A DNA stretch of 64,000 nt, from assembly GCA_016235595.1 (NCBI GenBank), contig JACRJX010000015.1:186001-250000 (forward strand), read 5' to 3'. A program made the position numbers and the translations under genes. The notes beneath the pieces were generated by a model. That model was not told the DNA's origin. It was given only the letters and a program-made list of their open reading frames with translations, and did not search any database. This document shows positions 27,117 to 34,588 of the stretch, piece after piece. The stretch is from Verrucomicrobiota bacterium (GTDB lineage: Bacteria > Verrucomicrobiota > Verrucomicrobiia > CAIQCK01). Numbering within the stretch: the stretch's first letter is position 1; each line of letters begins with the position of its first letter.

Positions 27117-28183
27117 AACCGGCGAACCCAAGAGGACAGATGTTGCCGCGCGAACGAGTCCTTGCCGCATTGCGCCACGCGCCGGTGGATCGCATCCCGT
27201 GGATCGAAGGCATCGTGGGCAATGGCATTGCTTCGGCCGTGTGCGGCGAGCCGATCAACGTGGACTGGTCGGTCGCGCCCGATGGTTTCAGCCGGCAGCC
27301 GGGCGCGGAACTCGCCGAGGAACAGAAGAAGGTCAACCGTGCGCTTGGCAAGGATAACATTCAGTTTTGCGCTTTCGCGCCGATCTTTGCGCACAAGATG
27401 AAAAAGTCCGACGACGGCAGCCCTGTGCTCGTCGGCGACGGCATGATTCGCACGCGCGAGGATTTCGAGCGGCTCTTCAAGCTGCCGTCGCCCGAAGATC
27501 GCGGCTTCGTCGCCAACGCGCGCGAGTTCATCGCGCACAAGGACGACGATTGCGCGTGCGCGTGCGTGCGACTCGGCATTGGCGCGACGCTGCTCAGCAT
27601 GGGGTTGGAGGCGTTTGCCTACGCGATGGCCGACGACCCGCGACTCATTGGCGACATCCACGATGCCTACGCCGACTGGACCGCGGAGGTTGTGCCGGTG
27701 CTCGAAGACATTGGCTTCGACGTGATCTGGGCCTTCGACGACGTGGCGTTCAATTCCGGTCCGGTCTTCCGTCCAGAGTTCTATCGCGAGCACATTCTGC
27801 CGAAGGAAAAGAAGGTCGCGGCAACGTTCACCAAGCCGCTCATCACGCACAGCGATGGTGACATGACGCCGTTGCTCGACTGCTGGCTGGAACTTGGACA
27901 GGCGGCCATCCATCCGATCCAGCCGGACGTGATGGATATCGAAGCAGTGAAAGCGCGATACGGCTCGTGCGTTGCCATCGTTGGCAACATCTCTATGGCC
28001 GACCTCGTCCAGCAGCAGCCGGAGCAGATCGAGGCACAAGTCCGCCGGCGAATCGAGGTTGTTGGGCGAGGCGGCGGCTACATCATCTCGTCTTCCAACA
28101 GCCTCACCGACGACATGAAGCCGGAAAACGTCCGCGCGATGGCCCGTGAGATCTCAGTGGCCCGCCGCTCTGTGGCGGAATAG
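27113..28183 (+). CDS. Uroporphyrinogen-decarboxylase (URO-D) family protein, possible corrinoid methyltransferase
   Basis: The 356-residue protein has the URO-D/MtaA fold signature, starting LPRERVLAALRHAPVDRIPW and including FDVIWAFDDVAFNSGPVF and HSDGDMTPLLDCWLELG. Members outside haem synthesis, such as MtaA and CmuA-like proteins, are cobalamin or corrinoid methyltransferases. Its position in a sugar cluster, coupled to a hydrolase, argues against haem biosynthesis. No corrinoid protein gene is adjacent. Demethylation of an O-methylated compound is only a guess. Confidence 0.8.
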   Translation: MKPANPRGQMLPRERVLAALRHAPVDRIPWIEGIVGNGIASAVCGEPINVDWSVAPDGFSRQPGAELAEEQKKVNRALGKDNIQFCAFAPIFAHKMKKSDDGSPVLVGDGMIRTREDFERLFKLPSPEDRGFVANAREFIAHKDDDCACACVRLGIGATLLSMGLEAFAYAMADDPRLIGDIHDAYADWTAEVVPVLEDIGFDVIWAFDDVAFNSGPVFRPEFYREHILPKEKKVAATFTKPLITHSDGDMTPLLDCWLELGQAAIHPIQPDVMDIEAVKARYGSCVAIVGNISMADLVQQQPEQIEAQVRRRIEVVGRGGGYIISSSNSLTDDMKPENVRAMAREISVARRSVAE

Positions 28184-28212
28184 AATAGAAACAACCCGCC
28201 ACGGTGTGGCGG
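28162..28212. repeat. Paired short palindromes after the URO-D gene
   Basis: CCGCC...GGCGG (28162-28178) lies in the end of the coding region. CCGCCACggtGTGGCGG (28196-28212) lies in the intergenic gap. They share a GTGGCGG core and look like a REP-type element. With no T-tract, they do not form a typical terminator. Confidence 0.6.
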
Positions 28213-28231
28213 TGCTACGAAGGACAAAACC

Positions 28232-29587
28232 ATGAACGAAATCACACGCAGACACTTCGTGAAGAAATCCTGTGAAGGCGCAGCGGTGATTGCCGCGGGC
28301 GCGACCCTGCTCGGGCCGGCGCGCGGGGCGTCGGCCAACAACCGCGTGCTGCTGGCGTTAATGGGCGCGGGCGGGCGCGGCATGGACTTGATCAAGAAGT
28401 TCGCGGAAATCCCCGACGTGGCGGTCAAGTATGTCTGTGACGTGGACGAGACGCGGGGCAAGAGCGCCGTTGCCACGCTGGAGAAACTCACGGGCGCCGC
28501 ACCGAAGCTTGTCGGTGATCTGCGCCGGGTTCTCGACGACAAGGAAGTCCACGGCGTCGTCGTGGCGACGCCCGAACACTGGCACGCGCTCGCCACCGTC
28601 TGGGCCTGCCAGGCGGGCAAGGATGTTTATGTGGAGAAGAACATCTCCCTCTACATTTGGGAGGGCCGCAAGATGATGGAGGCTGCCAAGAAATACGGGC
28701 GCATCGTCCAGTGCGGCTTCCAGAATCGCAGCGCGCCCTACGGCTTCTCCGCGCGCGACTACATCAAGAAAGGCGAGTTGGGCAAGGTGCAATACGTGAA
28801 GGTGTTTGAGATGCTGGCCGGTGTGGTCGGCGGTTATCCGCTGCGCCCCGCGCCCGACAGCGAGCCGCCGGCGGGCTTGAATTGGGACCGCTGGATCGGT
28901 CCCGCGTCCATCCGCCCTTACAACCGCAACGTCCATCGCGGCTGGTATGGCTGCTGGGATTTCTCCGGCGGCAACGCTTCCGACGCGGTCCACCAACTGG
29001 ACCTTGCGCGGCTGGTCTTGGGCGACCCGCCGCATCCCAAATCGGTGTCGTGCGACGGCGGACGATTCCAGTTCGACGATGGCGGCGAAATGCCCGATGT
29101 GCAAATCGTGACGTTCGCGTTCGACAAGATGGTGATGACTTTCCACAACACCGGCTCCTCGCCCTACAACAGCAAGTCGCCGCCTGAAGTGCGTATCGGC
29201 GATAAGTGGCCCTACTGGCCGCAGAACGGCGACCGCATCGAAATCTACGGCAGCAAGCGAATGATGTATCTGGGCCGGCACGGCGCGGGCTGGCAAGTGT
29301 TCGAGGGCGGCAACAAGCTCGTCGCGCAGGACAAGGGCTACCATCCCGACAAATGGCACCTGCCAAACTTCATTGACTGTATTCGCACGCGGCGACAGCC
29401 CAACGGCGAGATCGAGCAGGGTCATTTCAGCGCCTGCCTGGAGCACCTCGGGAACATCGCCTATCGCGTCGGCAACAAGAAGTTGCTCTTCGACGCCGGA
29501 ACCGAACGCTTCACCAACTGCGACGAAGCCAACAAATACCTCCGCCCAACCTACCGTAACCCGTATGTCCTGACGGATGCTGTGTGA
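28232..29587 (+). CDS. Tat-exported Gfo/Idh/MocA-family oxidoreductase (second copy type)
   Basis: A Tat signal (TRRHFVKKSCEGAAVIAAG) is followed by an NAD-binding domain (LLALMGAGGRGMDLIKKF) and the family motif DVYVEKNISLYIWEGRKM. The C-terminal domain contains GCWDFSGGNASDAVHQLDLA. It is diverged from the oxidoreductase at 24362. It follows the URO-D gene by 48 bp, including a palindrome, and precedes the double nitrilase by 28 bp. Its role is probably sugar oxidation or epimerisation in the periplasm. Confidence 0.88.
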   Translation: MNEITRRHFVKKSCEGAAVIAAGATLLGPARGASANNRVLLALMGAGGRGMDLIKKFAEIPDVAVKYVCDVDETRGKSAVATLEKLTGAAPKLVGDLRRVLDDKEVHGVVVATPEHWHALATVWACQAGKDVYVEKNISLYIWEGRKMMEAAKKYGRIVQCGFQNRSAPYGFSARDYIKKGELGKVQYVKVFEMLAGVVGGYPLRPAPDSEPPAGLNWDRWIGPASIRPYNRNVHRGWYGCWDFSGGNASDAVHQLDLARLVLGDPPHPKSVSCDGGRFQFDDGGEMPDVQIVTFAFDKMVMTFHNTGSSPYNSKSPPEVRIGDKWPYWPQNGDRIEIYGSKRMMYLGRHGAGWQVFEGGNKLVAQDKGYHPDKWHLPNFIDCIRTRRQPNGEIEQGHFSACLEHLGNIAYRVGNKKLLFDAGTERFTNCDEANKYLRPTYRNPYVLTDAV

Positions 29588-29615
29588 GAACAGTGAGACG
29601 ATGGAGGAGTGACTT

Positions 29616-31403
29616 GTGCAAATCACGAAATTGAAAAGACCAGTCTGCGGTGTTCTTCTGACGGCGATGTTGTTCGTAGCGAACAGTCTCCAGCTTCCCG
29701 CCGCTGAGCCGGTGCGGGTCGGCGCGGTGACGCTCTCGTGGGCCGACAAGGACCGGACGCTGGCGCATACGCTGGAGATGCTCGGTCGGGCGGCGGAGCA
29801 GCGCGCACAGATCGTTTGTCTGCCGCAGGAGTGCGTGCCGACCGACGGCGGCGCGGCGGCAACCGCTGCGCTGGAAGCGATTCGACAGGCGGCGGCAAAG
29901 GCGAAGTTCTACGTCGTCGCCAATCTCAAGGAGCAAGCCGAAGGGAAAACGTTTCTCACGTCCTACCTGATTGGTCCCGATGGCGTGGTGGTGGGCAAAT
30001 ATCGCAAGTCGCATCGTCTGCCCGATGAGCCGATTGCGCTCGGCGATGAGTTGCCGGTGTTCGATACGCCTTTCGGCAAGGTTGGGCTGATGATCGGCAC
30101 GGATCTGTATTGGTCGGAGATTCCGCTGGTGCTGGCGCTGAAGGGCGCGGAACTGGTGCTTTGTTCGAGCGCGCCGGAGCCGGTGCCGCAGTCTGCGCCG
30201 ACGGATGTGTTGATGCGAACACGCGCGTTCGACGATCATGTCACATTCGCCTGCGCCAACTACGCTGGTGAACTGCCGTATCTATGCAGCAACCACCCGG
30301 CCTATGCGGGCGCGCCGCTGGGGCGCGGTTGCGTCATTGACCGGTCGGGAATCGTCGTGGCCGATACCGGCATCCGCGCGGGCGTGGCCGTGGCGGCGGT
30401 GGATTTGAAACGGCCCACGGATCTCTATCAACTGACGTTCCACGAAGACCGCAGCCTGTTTCGCCATCTGGTCGAGCGTGACATCAAGCCGCTGGTCGCC
30501 AAACCGCAGAAGCGACGGATCAACGTCAGCATCGCGCAGGTGTTCATGAACCACGGACCCAATCCAAAGCCTGACTCGGAGTTCGCCAAAATCCTCGACG
30601 CGGCGGGCGCGCGTGGCTCCGACGTGATCGTGATGAGTGAGTTTGGATTCGCGACCGACACGCCGGCTGCGGAGAAGACGTTTGCGATGGTGGCGGAGAA
30701 GGCGCGGAAGTATCGGAGCTACATCATCATCGGCGGACTGCGCGACCCGCAGATGCCTTACAAGAAGGGGAGCCGCGCGAGTTGGGCGTACCTGTGGGAT
30801 CGCGAGGGCAAGGTTGTCGGCAAGTATCGCATCTCGCAATATGGCGACAGCAAGGAACTGCCGGTGTTCGCGACCGACTTCGGAGTCATCGGCATCATCC
30901 TCTGCGGCGACATCTACTCGCAGGAAATCACGCGGGCGATGGCGTTGCAAGGCGCGGAGATCATCTTCTGTCCGTCGCAGTCGTGGGGACCGTCGGGCGT
31001 GTTCAACCGCTGGATGCAGGAGACGCGCGCGATTGACAACGGTGTTTGGATGGCTGCCGCGCATTTTCCGATGTCAGATATCAGCCAGCGCAGTTACGTG
31101 ATCGATCCCTACGGCCACGTCGTGGCCGCCACACCGTATTGGAGCGAAGGCGTGGCCACGGCGGAGGTTGACCTCGACGCAGGTCGCGTTTGGTTTGCGC
31201 GCTCCGACAAGCCCGGCCGCGCAGGACAGAAGGGCTACCTCCACGCCTACTACCCGAAGTTCATTCCCGAACGGCGGACGGATTTTCGCGCGGTGCTCTT
31301 CGCAGGCCGCCGGCCTGAGCTCTACCGGCCAATCATCGAAAAGACGCTGGCTGACCGCGACACGCCACTCGACCTGAAGGACCGCATGGGCGTGCCGCGG
31401 TAG
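29616..31403 (+). CDS. Secreted protein with two carbon-nitrogen hydrolase (nitrilase) domains
   Basis: A signal peptide (about residues 1-30) precedes two complete nitrilase-fold domains (about 33-290 and 302-545). Domain 1 keeps Glu72 (LPQE) and Lys131 (GKYRKSH), but the Cys position is Gly161 (LMIGTD). Domain 2 keeps Glu342 (MSEFGF) and Cys430 (IILCGD), but the Lys position is Ile406 (GKYRISQ). Neither domain therefore has the full Glu-Lys-Cys triad. The start is GTG with a strong GGAGG upstream. A terminator follows at 31421. Confidence 0.85.
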   Translation: MQITKLKRPVCGVLLTAMLFVANSLQLPAAEPVRVGAVTLSWADKDRTLAHTLEMLGRAAEQRAQIVCLPQECVPTDGGAAATAALEAIRQAAAKAKFYVVANLKEQAEGKTFLTSYLIGPDGVVVGKYRKSHRLPDEPIALGDELPVFDTPFGKVGLMIGTDLYWSEIPLVLALKGAELVLCSSAPEPVPQSAPTDVLMRTRAFDDHVTFACANYAGELPYLCSNHPAYAGAPLGRGCVIDRSGIVVADTGIRAGVAVAAVDLKRPTDLYQLTFHEDRSLFRHLVERDIKPLVAKPQKRRINVSIAQVFMNHGPNPKPDSEFAKILDAAGARGSDVIVMSEFGFATDTPAAEKTFAMVAEKARKYRSYIIIGGLRDPQMPYKKGSRASWAYLWDREGKVVGKYRISQYGDSKELPVFATDFGVIGIILCGDIYSQEITRAMALQGAEIIFCPSQSWGPSGVFNRWMQETRAIDNGVWMAAAHFPMSDISQRSYVIDPYGHVVAATPYWSEGVATAEVDLDAGRVWFARSDKPGRAGQKGYLHAYYPKFIPERRTDFRAVLFAGRRPELYRPIIEKTLADRDTPLDLKDRMGVPR

Positions 31404-31420
31404 GTAGCTGTCTGGCACAG

Positions 31421-31441
31421 AGGGGTGGGGCGCCCCTTTTT
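31421..31441 (+). terminator. Rho-independent terminator of the sugar-type cluster
   Basis: AGGGG (31421-31425), a 7-nt loop, CCCCT (31433-31437) and a run of T residues to 31441 form a compact GC hairpin with a T-tract. It lies 17 bp after the double-nitrilase stop codon and closes the 28-31 kb gene run. Confidence 0.75.
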
Positions 31442-31514
31442 GCGTTCTGGCTTCGTTCTTGCCAGTGCGCGGGCTGCTCTCTATGCTGCGCGAGTTTTTG
31501 AAACCTGAGAGATA

Positions 31515-32486
31515 ATGACTACGACGATTCCTCGTAAACCTGTTGCGGTTGTGACCGGCGGCGCGGGCTTTGTTGGCTCGCATCTTTGTGACCGGTTGCT
31601 CGCCGAGGGCTGGCGCGTGTTCGCGGTGGACAATTTTCTGACCGGTTCGCGCGACAACATCAAACACCTCGACGACAATCCCGACTTCGTGCTGATCGAG
31701 CAGGATGTAACCCAATACCTGAAGGTGCCGGGGTCGGTGGAGTTTGTGTATCACTTTGCCTCGCCGGCCAGCCCGGTGGATTACGGCGAGTATCCGGTCA
31801 AGACGCTGAAGGCCGGCTCGCTGGGCACGCTCAACGCCCTCGGTCTGGCCAAAAACAAGCGCGCCGGTTTTATGATCGCCTCCACCAGCGAGGTCTATGG
31901 CGATCCGCTCGTGCATCCGCAGACCGAGAGCTACTGGGGCAACGTCAATCCCGTCGGTCCACGCGGTTGCTACGACGAGGCCAAGCGGTTTGCCGAGGCG
32001 CTCACGATGGCCTATCTGCTCGAAGACAAGGTCAACACCCACATCGTCCGCATCTTCAACACCTATGGCCCGCGGATGCGGCTGCGCGACGGCCGCGTCG
32101 TGCCGGCATTCGCCAGCCAGGCGCTGCTGGGCGAGCCGCTCACAGTTTTCGGCGATGGCAACCAGACGCGCAGCTTCTGCTACGTTAGCGACCTGGTGGA
32201 CGGCATCTGGCGGTTGTCGCGCACGGATTTCCACGAGCCGGTGAACGTCGGCAACCCTGCGGAGATGACGGTGCGCCAGTTTGCGGAAGCGATCATCAAG
32301 ATCACCGGTTCCCGCTCGCAGATCATCTCCAAACCACTGCCGGTGGACGATCCGAAACAACGCCGGCCTGACATTGCTCGCGCGCGCCAACTGCTCGGCT
32401 GGGAGCCCAGGGTGGATCTCGACGAAGGACTGCGGTTGACCATTCCTTATTTTCGCGAACGTTTGGGCATGGCTGCCACAAGTTGA
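31515..32486 (+). CDS. UDP-glucuronate decarboxylase (UXS)-like SDR epimerase
   Basis: This extended short-chain dehydrogenase has an NAD-binding motif TGGAGFVGS (14-22), the UXS signature [11 protein letters not shown] (80-90), STSEVYGDP and the active-site YxxxK at Tyr153/Lys157 (GCYDEAKR). UXS enzymes convert UDP-glucuronate to UDP-xylose in the cytoplasm for polysaccharide synthesis. It is 323 residues, the usual length for soluble bacterial forms. It stands after the cluster terminator and is probably transcribed separately. Confidence 0.88.
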   Translation: MTTTIPRKPVAVVTGGAGFVGSHLCDRLLAEGWRVFAVDNFLTGSRDNIKHLDDNPDFVLIEQDVTQYLKVPGSVEFVYHFASPASPVDYGEYPVKTLKAGSLGTLNALGLAKNKRAGFMIASTSEVYGDPLVHPQTESYWGNVNPVGPRGCYDEAKRFAEALTMAYLLEDKVNTHIVRIFNTYGPRMRLRDGRVVPAFASQALLGEPLTVFGDGNQTRSFCYVSDLVDGIWRLSRTDFHEPVNVGNPAEMTVRQFAEAIIKITGSRSQIISKPLPVDDPKQRRPDIARARQLLGWEPRVDLDEGLRLTIPYFRERLGMAATS

Positions 32487-32530
32487 CAACGCCGCGTTGC
32501 TGTCGATAGTCTAATTACTGGTTTTGTTGC

Positions 32531-34558
32531 ATGGATATCTTTTTCAAATGCATCCACTGCGGCCAACGTCTCGTGGTGGATGATACGGGCATCGGAATGG
32601 AGATTCCCTGTCCTTCCTGCGCCAAACTCGTCGTCATCCCGCCAGAGTCCACGGTGCCTCCCGAAGAGCAGGATATCCCCTCGCCAGTGTCCACTCCAAA
32701 ACAGCCGGAGCTTGCTCTTCCGTCAGAGCCGGTTGGGACCTTTGCTTCCCGACCGCTCAAGGTGGTGCCCGCGCCGTCTGCGCCGGTTCCAGTCAAGCTG
32801 GCGTCCGCCGTTGAAGCGGTAGTGCCGAAAAACCTCCACGCGCCAATTGCGCCAGCTCGAGTGCGGCGACCGCTTGTTTCGCCGCCATCGCCGCCTGCGC
32901 CACGACCCGCGCCGGCCCTTGCACCTGAATTGGTCGAAATGGTCGCGCCGGTTCCATCGAATCTTCGCGCGCCTGCCGCGCCGCGCCGTATTCGATTGCC
33001 GTTGGCCCAGCCACCGTCTCCGTGCGCGCCGCAGCCCTCACCCGCGTTGCCTGCCGGACTGCTCGCGGCACTGACACCACCGGTGACACCGCCGCCAGCC
33101 GCTCCTGCGCCGCCCGCGCCGCGCCAGGCGCCTGCGTTCGCGCCACCTCCTTCCTCATTGCCGCCGCCGCCCGCAGCGCCACAGTTGATCGAACCGGCCC
33201 TTCCGCCGTCGCCAGCGGTCGCAGTCGCTCCGCCACCCGCACCCGCGCCGGCAGCGCAAGAACCTGTTCTCAGACCACCGCCACCGCCACCGGCGCCACA
33301 CCGACCCCGAAAAGCTCCTGCGTTCGCGCCGATCGCGGCCAGGCTGCCAGCACCAGTCCCCGCGCCGAAATTGCCGGAGCCTGTGCTTCCGCCCGTGCCG
33401 GTCGCGGCGATCACTCCGCCACCACCGCCGGCTCCGACACCTTCGCCCGTGCTGCAAGGCATCGTACCGCCGCTGGAATTCGGATTCCCGGAAACCGAAA
33501 TCGCACCTGCGCCGCCGAAACTCTCGTCCAAGGCAACAGCGACCGCGGTGCAATTGGGCGCGCTGCTGGTCAAGCCGGAGGGACCACCACCCTTCGCGCC
33601 TCCGTCGCCACCACTACCCGCAACACCCCCGCTGCCTGTCACGCCTGCGCCGACCCAATCCGAGCCGGTCGCCGTTGTGCAACCAGCGCCCAGCGCGTCC
33701 ACGCCCGCAGTCGTGCGGTTGGTGGACATGAGCAGTCCGGCGAAGGTCGAGGCCGATCAATGGCGCGACCTGGCCGCCGCGCTCGCGAAGCAGCTTTGGA
33801 ACAGCCGGGCGTCGATGCCACTGCGCGCCACGGTCATTGAGGCGTTCTTGCACGCCATGCCGCGGCTCGCGGCGATTCGCGGTGACGGTTCCGCCGCGGC
33901 TGACGCCGAGAGTGTTCGTGGCCGTTGGGGCGATCCGTTTGCCGGTGACCGGCCTGACATCGTGGGACGATTTGATCGGCCGGACTTCGAAGGCATTGCC
34001 GCGCGCATCTCGGAACTGATCGAGCGTTGGATGCAGCATCAGGAGAACCAGGCGCGCCAGCCCGGCTCCGAGGCCGAGGAAATCAGTTTCACCATGATGC
34101 CGGTGCCGCACTCTGCCGTGGTCACCTTCGGCATGAACTACCACCAGCGAGGCTCGACCGGCCGCAAGCGTATCGCCTGCTGGATTGCGCGCGTCGGGGA
34201 GAACCGGTTCCTCTTTGTCGGCAAGATTCCGCCGAGCGTCAGCGTCACGTTGCCGGGCTTTGTGCAATCGTTCCGCGCCGAGGCCGGCGAGGTGTCCCTG
34301 CCGGTGCCGCGAGAATTGATCCTGAGCATGCCGCCGCCGCCCGACGTGGATAGCGAGAACGCTCTGACGATGCGCCGGTTGATGATCAATTTCTGCGAAG
34401 CCTACTTGGTACGGTTCGACAACCGTCTCGCGGCGGAACTCTACGACCAGATCCGCCACCGTCGTGAGATCGCCCGCGCCATCATTCCCGGCATGCTGCA
34501 GGTGATGCCGCCGTCGCGCGAAAAACGCATGTTACAGCAACTTAGCCGCGAATTGTAG
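32531..34558 (+). CDS. Zinc-ribbon / proline-alanine-rich protein of unknown function
   Basis: The N-terminus is a zinc ribbon with Cys7, Cys10, Cys27 and Cys30 (FKCIHCGQ, then PCPSCAK). A disordered region of about 350 residues follows, dominated by Pro, Ala and Val (repeats such as APPPSSLPPPPAAPQ). The C-terminal domain of about 270 residues (AALAKQLWNSRASMPLRATV onward) is globular and unrecognised. No membrane segment or signal peptide is seen. Strong antisense open frames here are a consequence of its GC-rich repeats. Confidence 0.75.
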   Translation: MDIFFKCIHCGQRLVVDDTGIGMEIPCPSCAKLVVIPPESTVPPEEQDIPSPVSTPKQPELALPSEPVGTFASRPLKVVPAPSAPVPVKLASAVEAVVPKNLHAPIAPARVRRPLVSPPSPPAPRPAPALAPELVEMVAPVPSNLRAPAAPRRIRLPLAQPPSPCAPQPSPALPAGLLAALTPPVTPPPAAPAPPAPRQAPAFAPPPSSLPPPPAAPQLIEPALPPSPAVAVAPPPAPAPAAQEPVLRPPPPPPAPHRPRKAPAFAPIAARLPAPVPAPKLPEPVLPPVPVAAITPPPPPAPTPSPVLQGIVPPLEFGFPETEIAPAPPKLSSKATATAVQLGALLVKPEGPPPFAPPSPPLPATPPLPVTPAPTQSEPVAVVQPAPSASTPAVVRLVDMSSPAKVEADQWRDLAAALAKQLWNSRASMPLRATVIEAFLHAMPRLAAIRGDGSAAADAESVRGRWGDPFAGDRPDIVGRFDRPDFEGIAARISELIERWMQHQENQARQPGSEAEEISFTMMPVPHSAVVTFGMNYHQRGSTGRKRIACWIARVGENRFLFVGKIPPSVSVTLPGFVQSFRAEAGEVSLPVPRELILSMPPPPDVDSENALTMRRLMINFCEAYLVRFDNRLAAELYDQIRHRREIARAIIPGMLQVMPPSREKRMLQQLSREL

Positions 34559-34588
34559 AACTGCCTCTCGCGGCGTCAGGAGCCTCTC

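Noticed and set aside
27113..28183. Haem-biosynthesis HemE
   Set aside because: It is in a sugar-type cluster, coupled to a hydrolase, and the sequence resembles the MtaA-like branch more than HemE. No other haem genes are near.
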